Shown here: piece by piece, positions 52,240 to 63,890 of the stretch
Layout: each line of letters opens with the position of its first letter
Numbering within the stretch: position 1 is the stretch's first letter
From: JAOUGY01 sp963792365
Lineage (GTDB): Bacteria > Actinomycetota > Acidimicrobiia > Spongiisociales > ZC4RG35
Direction of reading: 5' to 3'
Assembly: GCA_963792365.1 (NCBI GenBank)
Contig: CAWBVW010000006.1
Span: 316,267 to 380,266, forward strand
DNA length: 64,000 nt
The notes under the pieces: model-generated
Databases searched by the model: none
Told to the model about the DNA's origin: nothing
What the model saw: only the letters and a program-made list of their open reading frames with translations
Made by a program: the position numbers and the translations under genes

Positions 52240-53302
52240 TCACGCCCTCACGTCGATGCCGAACGCTCCGACATGCGTTTTCTCCATGAACGCTTCCTGG
52301 GCGGCGGGTAACGCTTCGAGCGGGTAGGTCCCGGCGACGATCGGCCGGATCTCTCCTCGCTCGATGTAACCCACCAGGTCGGCGAACACCTCGGGTGGCA
52401 GCACGGTGGCTCCGTGAAGTGTCAGGTCGTGGAGATAAAGCGTGCGGAGGTCGAGCGAGACGATCGGGCCACCGATGGCACCGGCCGTGGTGTAGTGACC
52501 GCCTCGTTTGACGGTCTCCAGCAGGGGTGCGAACCAGTCTCCGCCCACCACGTCGGCGAACACGTCGACGCCGCCGGTTGCGGCCACCACCGCGCCATCG
52601 AGGTCGTCACGGGCGCGGTCCAGCACCACGTCGGCCCCGATCCGCCCCACGGCCTCGAGCTTGGCGGCGCTGGTGATTGCGACGACCTGCGCGCCACGGC
52701 GTCTGGCGAGCTGGACGAGGGCGCCGCCGACGCCCCCGGATGCTCCGGTCACCAGCACCCACTGGTCGTCGGTGACGCCCGCCCGGTGAAGCATGTGTTC
52801 GGCTGTGGCGTACGAGCAGGGGAAGCTGGCCAACTCGACATCGGAGAGGTCGCTGTGGACCTCATGGGCATTGGTCGCCGGCACCACCACGTACTCGGCA
52901 TACCCCCCGTCGACCTCAGACCCGAGATACCGGGCCTTGTCCAGCGACCCGCTCGGGTCGCGGAGCCAGGCGTCGATCAGCACCCGTTGGCCCACGCGTT
53001 CCGAGGCTGACCCCTGCTCCCACCTCGACGATCCGGCCCACCGGGTCGGCACCCTGAATGCGGGGGAACGTGAGTCCTCCACCCCAGGAACCATCGGCGT
53101 CGGTGTTGGCGGTGCCCTCGCCGGTGGCTCCAGTGACCGCCTTCGAATACCACCCGATTCGGGTGTTGATGTCGGTGTTGTTCATGCCGCAGGCGCTCAC
53201 CTCGACGAGCACGTCTCCCGGCCCCGGTCGCGGCACCGGTACGTCGTCTCGGTACTGGAGCTTGTCGAGGAGGCCATGACCGGTGAGCACCACGGCACGC
53301 AT
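52240..53302 (-). pseudogene. Zinc-type alcohol dehydrogenase/quinone reductase (MDR) gene with a frameshift
   Basis: The first part (ATG 53302: MRAVVLTGHGLLDKLQYRD ... ISACGMNNTDINTR-like) is in one frame up to IVEVGAG. The rest is in another: ERVGQRVLIDAWLRDP ... GYAEYVVVPATNAHEV ... VTGASGGVGGALVQLARRRGA and FADVVGG. Removing one C from the run at 53011-53014 restores a single frame of about 353 codons. The GASGGVGGALVQLA motif is the dinucleotide-binding loop. It is either a recent pseudogene or a sequencing error in a homopolymer. Confidence 0.8.
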
Positions 53303-53806
53303 GGTGGAAGGAATGCTCACCATTCGACCAGCGTCACTTCGGGTGGATGCACGCATCTGACCCTAGGTACCCAGGGTCGATGTGTGCTTGGAGCCACCGA
53401 TTGATCGGACCCGGCCGCTTGGCGTCCATCAACGACGCTGAGCCCGTCGTCTCGGCAGCGATGGCATGTCGTGCCCTTCGGCTCGAAGGCTCGATCGTTT
53501 GGAAGAGGCGCACCAATGTCTCACGAGCAGAGATCCGAGCCCACGGTGCCGAGTTCGAGGACGCCTGGCATCTGATCGCGGGATGAGTTCGAGGACGAAG
53601 GGCCCTTTGCGACTCGCGTCCGCGGGTCGAATAGACGTGCCCTCGGAAGGGGTCGAACTCCTGACTGCCGATTTGTGACGAGTGAGCGATGACTCCGGGT
53701 CGACCGACCCGGGTGGCCGCCCCGGTCGTGACGCTGCGATGGCGCGGCATCGCATATCGCCTCCTGCGAGGCGTACGCTTCGCGCGATCCAACTCAGGAG
53801 TGGTGC
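53303..53806. other. 500-bp region without a convincing gene
   Basis: A plus-strand frame of 79 codons at 53347-53586 is open but has no recognisable domain, no clear ribosome binding site and lies in GC-rich DNA where open frames are common. The part 53660-53680 contains a T-loop-like ggggtcgaactcc, but no acceptor, D or anticodon arms fit around it. The right end holds the promoter of the subtilase-like gene. Confidence 0.5.
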
Positions 53807-55969
53807 ATGCAAGGTTCCGCCTCCTATCGCATCGGGATTCTCGCCGGCGAGGTCGTCGCCTCCGGAACACCGATCTCGATCCAGTTCCGGGCTCAGATCA
53901 GCCCTGATTCCATCAGGGGGATCGGTGTCAAGGGTCAGCGGGTCGCAGTCGAGCTGGGCGAGGATGCCAAGACCGTCACGGTCGACACCTCCTCGCTCCC
54001 CACCGGGCCCCACGTACTGCTGGTGGAAGAGGTGATGAAGCGGCGGGGCCGGGAGCGGTACGAGAGCACGTCGACGCCGTTCGTGGTGATCGAGACGTCG
54101 GCTCCGATCCCGCCGGAGCTGGCGGTGATGCAGGCGGTCCGTCTGGAGCTCGGTGAACTCGGGGTGGAACGACTCGAGATGCGCCGCGACATGGACGGCT
54201 CGTGGGTGGATGCCTTCAAGGCGATCGCCCGGGACAGCGGCAAGCCGGTGCAACTCGCCTTCGACCAGCGAGGCAAGGCCGTCGACCTCGACGAGAAGCT
54301 GGCCGAGGTGGGCCGGCGGCGGGCCAAGTACTACGGACGTTGTCATCCGACCCTGTTCGAGGCGATGGAGCGGAGCGAGCCCGATGAGCCGCTCCCTGTG
54401 GCGATATGGCTGGTCGATCCCGAACCGGAGATCGAGACCAAGCGGGAACGCGGCGCCACCCGCAGGCCCAAACACGCCGACGCCGCATGCGACCGCTGGG
54501 AGGAACTCGGCCGCCGGTTCATCGACTCGATGGGGAAGATGGGACTCGCACCTGAGCGGCTCGATCGGGCGGCGCCGATCGTCTACGGAACCGTTCCTGC
54601 ATCCATGGTGCGAGAGCTTGCCGCCGCCGAGGGCGTGGCCGGCGTGTTCCTCCACGAGCGGGAAGGGCACACCGACCTCGGCGACTCGATCGCAATCGCC
54701 AACTCCGACGACGCCCACTCGGCAGGCTTCACAGGCAACGGCATCAACGTGGCCGTCTACGAGGAAGGACCCCGCGACACCACTGACCTGGTGTTCGCCG
54801 GGAGGTTCCAGACCAACCCGCCGGCCAGCGACCATGCCCGGCTCACCAGCGCCATCATCCGCAACTCCGAGACCGGAGCACCTCACGGGCACGCGCCCGA
54901 CTGCGACCTGTTCTCGGCGAACAGTTACGACCTCGACGCAGTCCGGTGGGCGACGCAGACCGAGGGGTGCACGGTCATCAGCCAGAGCTTCCACCGTGAC
55001 AGCGAACAGACCTCCGACGGGTTGAGCTTCGACGACATCTACAAGGACAACCTGGTCCTGCACTGGCCGTACCCGACCGTCTGTTACGCCGCCGGCAACG
55101 GCTCGTCGACCGAGTACGTCAACCACAAGGGATACAACGCGTTGACGGTCGGCAGTCACAACGACGCCTCCACCGCCATGGCGTCGGACTCGGTGTTCCG
55201 CAACCCGGCGTCGACCCACGGCGACCGCGAGTTGCCCGAGCTGGCCGCCAACGGCATCGCCGTCACCGCGGTGGGCGAGTCGAACAGTGGCACCAGTTTC
55301 GCCGCTCCGGCGGTGGCCGGGGCCGCCGCCGTGGTCCAGAGCGTCAACTCGACGTTGGAGTCGTGGCCCGAGGGCTGTCGAGCGATTCTGATGGCCTCCG
55401 CCTGGCGCAACCCGGTCGGCGGGACCTGGAGGTCGGACAACATCACCGGGGTCGACGCCTCCGACGGCGCCGGGGCGGTGGACACCAACGCCGCCGTCAC
55501 CATCGCCCGCAACCGGCGATCGAAGAACTCTGCGGCGGCTTCGCGGGGCTGGGACGTGGGCACGTTGCGGTCGTCGGACCTCGACTCGCATGGGCTCACC
55601 ACCTATCGATATCAGGTGAGCGTCCCGAGCCGGACGATCTTCCCCCACGTGAAGGTGGCGCTGGCGTGGGACTCGAAGATCAGCACCTTCAACTTCTTCG
55701 GATTGGAGTTCCTGCTCGGGTCGGTGCTGACTGTCGACCTCGACCTGCTCGTCACCGACTCGAACGGGGCCACGGTGGCCTCGAGTGCATCCTGGGACAA
55801 CAGCTATGAGATCGCCGAGTTCGACGCCAAGGCAGGGGAGACCTACGACATCCGGATCCGGCGCTGGTCGGGAACCGACGACGTGTGGCACGGCATCGCC
55901 TGGACCGTCACCGGCATCCGATTCCCCTTCGACCTGGACCTGATCCGGGACCACCTGACGCTGGGGTGA
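53807..55969 (+). CDS. Atypical subtilase (S8-like) protease with altered catalytic residues
   Basis: The 720-residue protein has an N-terminal domain of about 280 residues that I do not recognise, an S8-like core (about 305-550) and a C-terminal beta domain (about 560-710: TDSNGATVASSASWDNSYEIAEF, a PPC-like ending). The Ser site is intact (SGTSFAAPAVAG, Ser497) and an AAGN oxyanion element is present. The strand that normally carries Asp reads NVAVYEEGP, so Glu319 replaces Asp, and the His motif HGT is DHARLTSAI (His343). There is no signal peptide. It may be a specialised or inactive protease. A rearranged partial copy of its 3' part lies at 62.8-63.1 kb. Confidence 0.8.
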   Translation: MQGSASYRIGILAGEVVASGTPISIQFRAQISPDSIRGIGVKGQRVAVELGEDAKTVTVDTSSLPTGPHVLLVEEVMKRRGRERYESTSTPFVVIETSAPIPPELAVMQAVRLELGELGVERLEMRRDMDGSWVDAFKAIARDSGKPVQLAFDQRGKAVDLDEKLAEVGRRRAKYYGRCHPTLFEAMERSEPDEPLPVAIWLVDPEPEIETKRERGATRRPKHADAACDRWEELGRRFIDSMGKMGLAPERLDRAAPIVYGTVPASMVRELAAAEGVAGVFLHEREGHTDLGDSIAIANSDDAHSAGFTGNGINVAVYEEGPRDTTDLVFAGRFQTNPPASDHARLTSAIIRNSETGAPHGHAPDCDLFSANSYDLDAVRWATQTEGCTVISQSFHRDSEQTSDGLSFDDIYKDNLVLHWPYPTVCYAAGNGSSTEYVNHKGYNALTVGSHNDASTAMASDSVFRNPASTHGDRELPELAANGIAVTAVGESNSGTSFAAPAVAGAAAVVQSVNSTLESWPEGCRAILMASAWRNPVGGTWRSDNITGVDASDGAGAVDTNAAVTIARNRRSKNSAAASRGWDVGTLRSSDLDSHGLTTYRYQVSVPSRTIFPHVKVALAWDSKISTFNFFGLEFLLGSVLTVDLDLLVTDSNGATVASSASWDNSYEIAEFDAKAGETYDIRIRRWSGTDDVWHGIAWTVTGIRFPFDLDLIRDHLTLG

Positions 55970-55984
55970 GCCGTCGACAAGCTG

Positions 55985-56175
55985 CACTCATCCCGGTGGA
56001 CGAGTTCGCCTGGCGCGTAGCCGCCCGCTCGGGGGAAGTTGGTGCATGTCATGGGCTCGCCGTCGAGGGCGGCCTCGAGTTCGTCGGCCGTCACCATCAG
56101 CTCGACGAGGTGGCACGCGTCGTGTGCACTCACATCCCACGGTCGCACGGTTCCATCGGGGCCGGCGGTCGCCAC
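55985..56175 (-). pseudogene. Relic of a WD40-repeat protein C-terminus
   Basis: The minus strand encodes VATAGPDGTVRPWDV, SAHDACHLVEL, VTADELEAALDGEP and TCTNFP. That is the typical end of bacterial WD40-repeat proteins: a last repeat followed by a short Cys-containing tail. Nothing related precedes it, so only the last 60 or so codons remain. It sits between the subtilase-like gene and the AAA ATPase gene. Confidence 0.55.
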
Positions 56176-56296
56176 CGGGGATACCGTCGGGGCTGGCTCC
56201 GCAGAGTGCCGCGGGCTCGCTCCTTGAAATTCGACGGATTGCTCAACAGATAGCCGACGAATTCGTTATCGTGGGGCCGACGAATCCGATACTAAG

Positions 56297-57496
56297 GTGC
56301 CTGTGCGTTACATTCCACGGATCGTCGACACGCAGCTTTCCGAGTTGCTCGAATCGATTCCCATCGTCACCTTGGAGGGTGCTCGCGCCGCCGGCAAGAC
56401 CACCACAGCGCAGCGAGTCGTGGCTTCCGAGATCCGCCTACCCCGTGACCTCGAGTTGCTCCAATCGGACCCGCGGGGCGTGCTCCGTCGCCTCAGAGCT
56501 CCGGTACTCATCGATGAGTGGCAGCTCGCCGGCGTCGACGTGCTGTGGGCTCTGAAGGAGATCGTCGACGAGTCGCCCACACCTGGATCGTTCGTCCTCA
56601 CCGGCTCCGTCCAACCCGAGAGCTACGGGCCGACCTATCCTCTCACCGGCCGCGGCGCCCGCCTGCTGGTACACCCGATGAACCAGCGAGAACTGCACGG
56701 CGCGGGACACTCTCCTCTCTGGATCCAGCGTCTCCTTGCCGGAGAGTTCTTCGTGGCATCGCCGTCGGCCGGCCCCGAGACCCCACTCGAGGTGCTCTTC
56801 GAGTCGGGCTTCCCTGCGACTCGGGACATGGACCCGGCTCGCTGGCTCCAGGCGTATGCCGACTCGGTTGCCGAGCGCAGCGTCGAGGAGCGACGGGACC
56901 CCGCACGAGTGGGGCGTCTCCTTCGGGTGCTGGCAGAGCTGGAATCGGCGGCGGTCCCGGACGAACGCATGGTCGACCTCGCCGACGTGAACCGGGCCAC
57001 CTTCGTTGCCTACGACCAGATGTTGCAGCGAGCACATGTTGCCGTCCCGACGCCGGCGTGGCAGACGAACCGGCTCAAGCGCCTCACGGCCTTTCCGAAG
57101 CGGTATCTCGTCGATCAGGCGCTGGCGCTGGCGATCGCAGGCCTGACCGCCGACCAGCTTGTGATGGATCCGATGCGCTCCGGCGCCTACTTCGAGTCTT
57201 TCGTTGCGGCTCAGCTGCGCCCAGAGGTGGCTGCGATGGGCGGCGCCATGTATCACCTGCGTACCAAGGCCGGCGAGCGTGAGATCGACATGGTGCTCGA
57301 CCTCGGAGGAGATCTGGTGCTGTGCGAGGTCAAGGCCACGACCCGCCCCTCGGCCCGGGATGTCAAACACCTGCGATGGGCTCGAGAGGAGTTGGGTCCA
57401 CGGGTTGTCGCCGCTGTTCTGTTCCACCGTGGGAGCTCGAGTCTCGAGCTGAGCGAGGGCGTGTGGGCACTGCCGGTGTCGGCGCTCTGGAGTTGA
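56297..57496 (+). CDS. AAA_14/DUF4143 ATPase
   Basis: The 399-residue protein starts at a GTG. It has a Walker A in LEGARAAGKTTTA (residues 28-35), a Walker B in APVLIDEWQ (about residue 70), and sensor-like FVLTGSVQPES. The C-terminal DUF4143 region ends in a nuclease-like motif GEREIDMVLDLGGDLVLCEVKA with the D ... E-x-K arrangement. Such proteins are common solitary accessory genes, sometimes linked to transposons or toxin-antitoxin-like loci; their role is unclear. The preceding 60 bp are AT-rich and hold two copies of ccgacgaat. Confidence 0.88.
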   Translation: MPVRYIPRIVDTQLSELLESIPIVTLEGARAAGKTTTAQRVVASEIRLPRDLELLQSDPRGVLRRLRAPVLIDEWQLAGVDVLWALKEIVDESPTPGSFVLTGSVQPESYGPTYPLTGRGARLLVHPMNQRELHGAGHSPLWIQRLLAGEFFVASPSAGPETPLEVLFESGFPATRDMDPARWLQAYADSVAERSVEERRDPARVGRLLRVLAELESAAVPDERMVDLADVNRATFVAYDQMLQRAHVAVPTPAWQTNRLKRLTAFPKRYLVDQALALAIAGLTADQLVMDPMRSGAYFESFVAAQLRPEVAAMGGAMYHLRTKAGEREIDMVLDLGGDLVLCEVKATTRPSARDVKHLRWAREELGPRVVAAVLFHRGSSSLELSEGVWALPVSALWS

Positions 57497-57646
57497 AGGA
57501 CGAGGCTGCGAGGTCGATCACGCGTTGTCGAGCCGATGGTGCACGCCGACCGGGACTTCGATCTGCTGTCCGGTTGCGTCGACCTGGAAGTGGTCCCGGT
57601 TCGCAGCCGACGTTGCCGCGTGCACTTCGTTGTTATCTTCGCGGGC

Positions 57647-58213
57647 ATGGCCTGGCCGCGATTCGGTGACCCCTCGATGCGGGTGCTTCGCGTCACGCTC
57701 GAGGAGATCGAGCCGGTGGTGTGGCGCCGGGTCGCCGTGCCCTCCGACACCAAACTCCCGAAGCTCAATCGCATGCTCGAGGCGGCGATGGGGTGGGAGG
57801 GGTACCACCTCCATATGTTTCGAATCGGCGAGCTCCGGTTTGGCCAACCCGATCTCGACGACATGTGGCTCATCGACGAGAGGAAGGTCACCGCCGCTCA
57901 GGTGCTGCCACATCTCGGATCGGAACTCACGTGGGACTACGACTTCGGCGACGGCTGGTCCCATCGTGTCGTCGTGGAGGATGGTGATGATCCCGAGGCG
58001 AGCGGGCCCCTCCGCCCGCAGTGCCTCGCGGGTGAACGTGCGTGCCCGCCGGAGGACTGTGGCGGTCCGCGCCGGTACATGGACCTGATGCAGATCATCG
58101 TCGACCCCACGCACGAGGAGTATGAAGACCTGATGGAATGGCTGCCATTGGACTTCGATCCGACCGCGTTCGACGTCGATACCGCCAACCGGCGGCTTCA
58201 TTCGGTGCGGTGA
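57647..58213 (+). CDS. Plasmid pRiA4b ORF-3-family protein
   Basis: The 188-residue protein from ATG 57647 has the family pattern: VLRVTLEEIEPVVWRRVAVPSDTKLPKLNRML at the start, MGWEGYHLHMFRIGE, then WDYDFGDGWSHRVVVED and ACPPEDCGGPRRYMDL. The conserved cysteines and histidines suggest metal binding. The frame is open upstream to 57536 but that part lacks family similarity. Members are often found on mobile DNA (pRiA4b, IS1096 relatives), but no transposase is near. Confidence 0.87.
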   Translation: MAWPRFGDPSMRVLRVTLEEIEPVVWRRVAVPSDTKLPKLNRMLEAAMGWEGYHLHMFRIGELRFGQPDLDDMWLIDERKVTAAQVLPHLGSELTWDYDFGDGWSHRVVVEDGDDPEASGPLRPQCLAGERACPPEDCGGPRRYMDLMQIIVDPTHEEYEDLMEWLPLDFDPTAFDVDTANRRLHSVR

Positions 58214-58301
58214 GGGCGATGGACGACGGCTCACATCGGCGACGCGAGCACCGGCACTCGACCACACGGAAGCACGGTGCACGCGACGGACGGGAACGGG
58301 A

Positions 58302-58619
58302 GGTGATCTGTCGCTCGCCTGGTTCCCTGCCGACGAGTGGGCAGAGGCGATCCGGCGCCGGCCCGACCTGCTGGATGACCATTCCGTCGACCATCTCGCA
58401 TACTCACACGGGATCGAGGCGAAGCCCAAGGCGATCAAGGCGATACCTGGCTCGACTGTGCGGGCCGTCTCACCGGTGACCGTCGCCGAGGTCCTTCGGT
58501 CCGGTAGAGCCATCGCGTGGCCACCAAACCGAGACCAGACCTCCTGGTGCGGTTCCGGCCAGAAGTACAAGCGTTGCTGCGGACCGGTTGCCCCAAGCGA
58601 GTGGGACCCGACCCCGTAG
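58302..58619 (+). pseudogene. Relic of a SEC-C motif protein
   Basis: In one frame this encodes LSLAWFPADEWAEAIRRRPDLL, VDHLAYSHGIEAK, and then AIAWPPNRDQTSWCGSGQK, with the SEC-C zinc motif CxCGSGQKYKRCC changed only at the first part (SWCGSGQK, then RCCG). No start codon precedes it in frame, and a stretch between VSPVTVAEV and RAIAWPP is shorter than in relatives I know. It directly follows the pRiA4b ORF-3-family gene, to which SEC-C proteins are often attached, so it is probably the decayed C-terminal part of a neighbour or former fusion. Confidence 0.6.
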
Positions 58620-58682
58620 GCAGCGAGTCGAAACGGGGCCGCGGCAGATTGGCGCGTCGTCATCGCGATAGCCTCGACCCGG

Positions 58683-61393
<2,711 letters not shown>

Positions 61394-61394
<1 letters not shown>

Positions 61395-62548
61395 TGGCCA
61401 AGAGGTTCGCGCAGACGTGGTGGGGACAGGCGTGGATCGAAGCGCTCGAGACCCGTGCCCGGCTCGACCCGAACCGACTGCCCCGAGGCCGGACCTACGC
61501 CCGTCAGGATCGGGTCGTGTCGATGACGGTCGAGCCGGGGGTGGTTTCGGCGAGGGTGCAGGGCAGCCGCCCCGCTCCCTACACGGTCATGGTGCGAATC
61601 CGCCAGTTCACCGACGACGAGTGGGCGAAGGTTCTCGATGCCATCGGATCCCGGGCAGGGCACACGGCCGCCATGCTCGACGGGGAGATGGAGCCGGGCA
61701 TCGTCGACGACGCCCGACGGGCCGGCGTCGAGCTGTTCCCCACGGCGGGAGAGCTCGTTCCAGCCTGTTCGTGTCCCGACTGGGCCGACCCCTGCAAGCA
61801 CTCGGCGGCGGTGTGTTATCTGGTCGCCGACCGATTGGACATCGATCCCTTCGACCTGTTGCTGGTGAGGGGCTCGCCGAGAGACCAGGTCATCGCCCAT
61901 CTGAGGGCGCGGCGATCGTCGGGCTCTGCTGCCGCCGGTGACCATCTCGGGCATTCCGCGGCGATGCCGGCCCGAGAGGCTTGGGTGCGAAAGCTCCGGC
62001 CGCTCCCCGATGTGCCGGCGCCACCCCGTCGTCAGGCTCGACCGGCGCCGTGGCCGTCGGATCCGCCGCCCGATTCCGGCATCGATTGTGACGGTCTGAG
62101 CCTGCTGGCTTCCGATGCCGTCGCCCGAGCTTTCGACATGACACGGGGCGAGGGCGACTCGGGTCTCGCACTCGACGCCGAAACCGACCTGGCCCGTCGT
62201 GCGGCGTTTGCCGCCGATCGGCCGGCCCTGTCGGAGCGGACCGGGGTTTCGGTTCAGCGCCTCACCCACCTCGGCGTGGCGTGGGCGGTCGGCGGGGTCG
62301 ACGGTGTCGGTGTGATCCATCAGCAGCCGTGGACCCCGGACCCAAGGGTGATGGCTGTGGCGAGACAGCGCCTTGCGGAAGTCGGTGTGACCACCACGCG
62401 CGTTTCGCACAACGCCATCTCGTTCCACGACAGCCAGATCCGCCTGGCCCACGACGGCCGGTGGTGGCCGTTCGTCAAGCACTCCGGGCGCTGGCAGCTC
62501 GCCGGCGCACCGGCACGCGATCCGCAGGACCTCGTCGACGCTTTGTGA
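61394..62548 (+). CDS. SWIM zinc-finger protein, partner of the SNF2 ATPase
   Basis: The 384-residue protein starts at ATG 61394, overlapping the helicase stop by one base. It has the SWIM motif ACSCPDWADPCKHSAAVCYL (Cys125, Cys127, Cys134, His136, CxC-x6-CxH). The N-terminus FAQTWWGQAWIEALE is typical of SWIM proteins paired with SNF2 ATPases. The C-terminal 180 residues are less clear. It may bind DNA or protein and target the ATPase. The operon structure is common in actinobacteria. Confidence 0.92.
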
Positions 62549-62772
62549 CCCGAACCCGAATACCGCTCGGGACTCGCCACCCGCTCGCCAGGAGCGCCCG
62601 CTGAGGGAGTCGACGAACCCTCCTATGAGTGGAGTCCTGCAGGTCGGTCCCGCCCACGCCAGGGCGCGGGAACCGGTGTTGCCGAGAGCTCCACCCGTGC
62701 GCGTGACGGATGAGCCCGCGGTGCCGACAGGCTCGAGGGCGGATTCGCGCGATCGAGTCAGGCTTCTCGCCG

Positions 62773-63102
62773 TCGATCAGCGGAACCAGCTTCGCCGCCC
62801 CGGCCACGGGCGGGGCCGCCGCCGTGGTCCAGAGCGTCAACTCGACGTTGGAGTCGTGGCCCGAGGGCTGTCGAGCGATCCTGATGGCGTCGGCCTGGCG
62901 CAACCCGGTGGCCTCCAGTGCGTCGTGGGACAACAGCTATGAGATCGCCGAGTTCGACGCCAAGGCAGGGGAGACCTACGACGTCCGGATCCGGCGCTGG
63001 TCGGGGACCGACGACGTGTGGCACGGCATCGCCTGGACCGTCACCGGCATCCGCTTCCCGTTCGACCTCGACCTGATCCGAGACCACCTGACGCTCGGGT
63101 GA
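62773..63102 (+). pseudogene. Rearranged 3' copy of the atypical subtilase gene
   Basis: Two blocks match the gene at 53.8-56.0 kb almost base for base: 62773-62909 matches 55280-55416 and 62910-63102 matches 55777-55969. The 360 bp between those blocks in the parent are missing here, an in-frame loss of 120 codons at a shared cggt. The translation keeps GTSFAAPATGGAAAVVQS, then jumps to VASSASWDNSYEIAEF and the same C-terminus and stop. There is no N-terminal part. It is a duplication remnant. Confidence 0.85.
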
Positions 63103-63249
63103 GCCGACCCGGCACCGCGGCGCCAACGGGTTGCGCGTGAGCGTCTCGTCGGCACGGTTCGGACGCTTCGGCCGCCGCTCGCCCCGGTCGGCGGGCGCGT
63201 GGCGGTGGTGATCGCGGCAGCTTCCGCTGCCGAGCCGCGCCGACCAGGT

Positions 63250-63657
63250 TCAGGGGTCCTGTGGTGGTACCGCGAACTCACAGAGCGGTCCGGGCGCAGC
63301 GGCCAGCCGACGGTCGAGGGTGATGAGTCGCGAGCCGGTCGACTCCGCCACTGCCACGTACCAGGCGTCGTAGGCCGTGACGGACAAGCGGAGCTCCCAA
63401 ACCCGCGATGCGAACGGCTCGAATGGTGTCAGCTCGATCGGGATGTCGAGCGCGTCCACGAGGGCGAGTGACGCCGCGTCTGTCGACAGCTCGCCGGCCA
63501 GCTCGGCCCGGCGCAACACGTTGGCGACCTCCACCGGCAACAAGTGAGGTGCCACCAGGACTCCAGCTCCTGACAGTTGGGCCTCGGCCCACCTGCCCAC
63601 CGGGCCCGAATCGGCCACGGTGGCTACGATCACGGACGCGTCGATGACGGCGCTCAC
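63250..63657 (-). CDS. VapC-type PIN-domain toxin
   Basis: The 135-residue protein has the PIN pattern: VIDASVIVATVAD with the first Asp, LLPVEVANVLRR with the Glu, and SVTAYDAWYVAVAESTGSRLITLDRRL with the last acidic pair. PIN toxins are Mg-dependent ribonucleases. Its ATG overlaps the antitoxin stop by 4 bp. It differs from the first VapC of the window in sequence, so they are separate modules. Confidence 0.9.
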   Translation of the reverse strand: MSAVIDASVIVATVADSGPVGRWAEAQLSGAGVLVAPHLLPVEVANVLRRAELAGELSTDAASLALVDALDIPIELTPFEPFASRVWELRLSVTAYDAWYVAVAESTGSRLITLDRRLAAAPGPLCEFAVPPQDP

Positions 63658-63890
63658 CGGCGGTCGGCGTCGCGATGGGACAGGATGCTGTCAGCAGACA
63701 ACGTCGTTCCGGTGATCGCCTTCCGACCTCGAATCCGGGTCATCACGGCGTCGAAGTCGGGTCTGCGGGCGAGATCCGTGAGCTCCCGCTTCAGATACTC
63801 CTGGAGCGAACGTCCCGATCGGGCGGCGCGTGCTGCGAGCTCTTCGCGGACATCATCGGGAACGTCTCGAATGGTTATCGACACCGGCAT
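63654..63890 (-). CDS. FitA/VapB-type ribbon-helix-helix antitoxin
   Basis: The 78-residue protein reads SITIRDVPDDVREELAARAARSGRSLQEYLKRELTDLA, the Arc/FitA-type ribbon-helix-helix domain, and a C-terminal toxin-binding tail. It comes first and overlaps the PIN toxin gene by 4 bp. The right 110 bp of the window hold its promoter area and no other gene. Confidence 0.88.
   Translation of the reverse strand: MPVSITIRDVPDDVREELAARAARSGRSLQEYLKRELTDLARRPDFDAVMTRIRGRKAITGTTLSADSILSHRDADRR

Noticed and set aside
53347..53586. A 79-codon plus-strand frame between the dehydrogenase and the subtilase-like gene
   Set aside because: No domain, no good ribosome binding site, and high GC makes such frames common; kept only as part of the intergenic note.
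53640..53690. A possible tRNA (T-loop-like ggggtcgaactcc)
   Set aside because: No acceptor stem, D arm or anticodon arm can be built around it.
53429..55987. An 852-codon open frame on the minus strand opposite the subtilase-like gene
   Set aside because: It is the antisense shadow of a GC-rich gene with strong third-position bias; its translation has no recognisable domain, while the plus strand encodes a clear S8-like protein.
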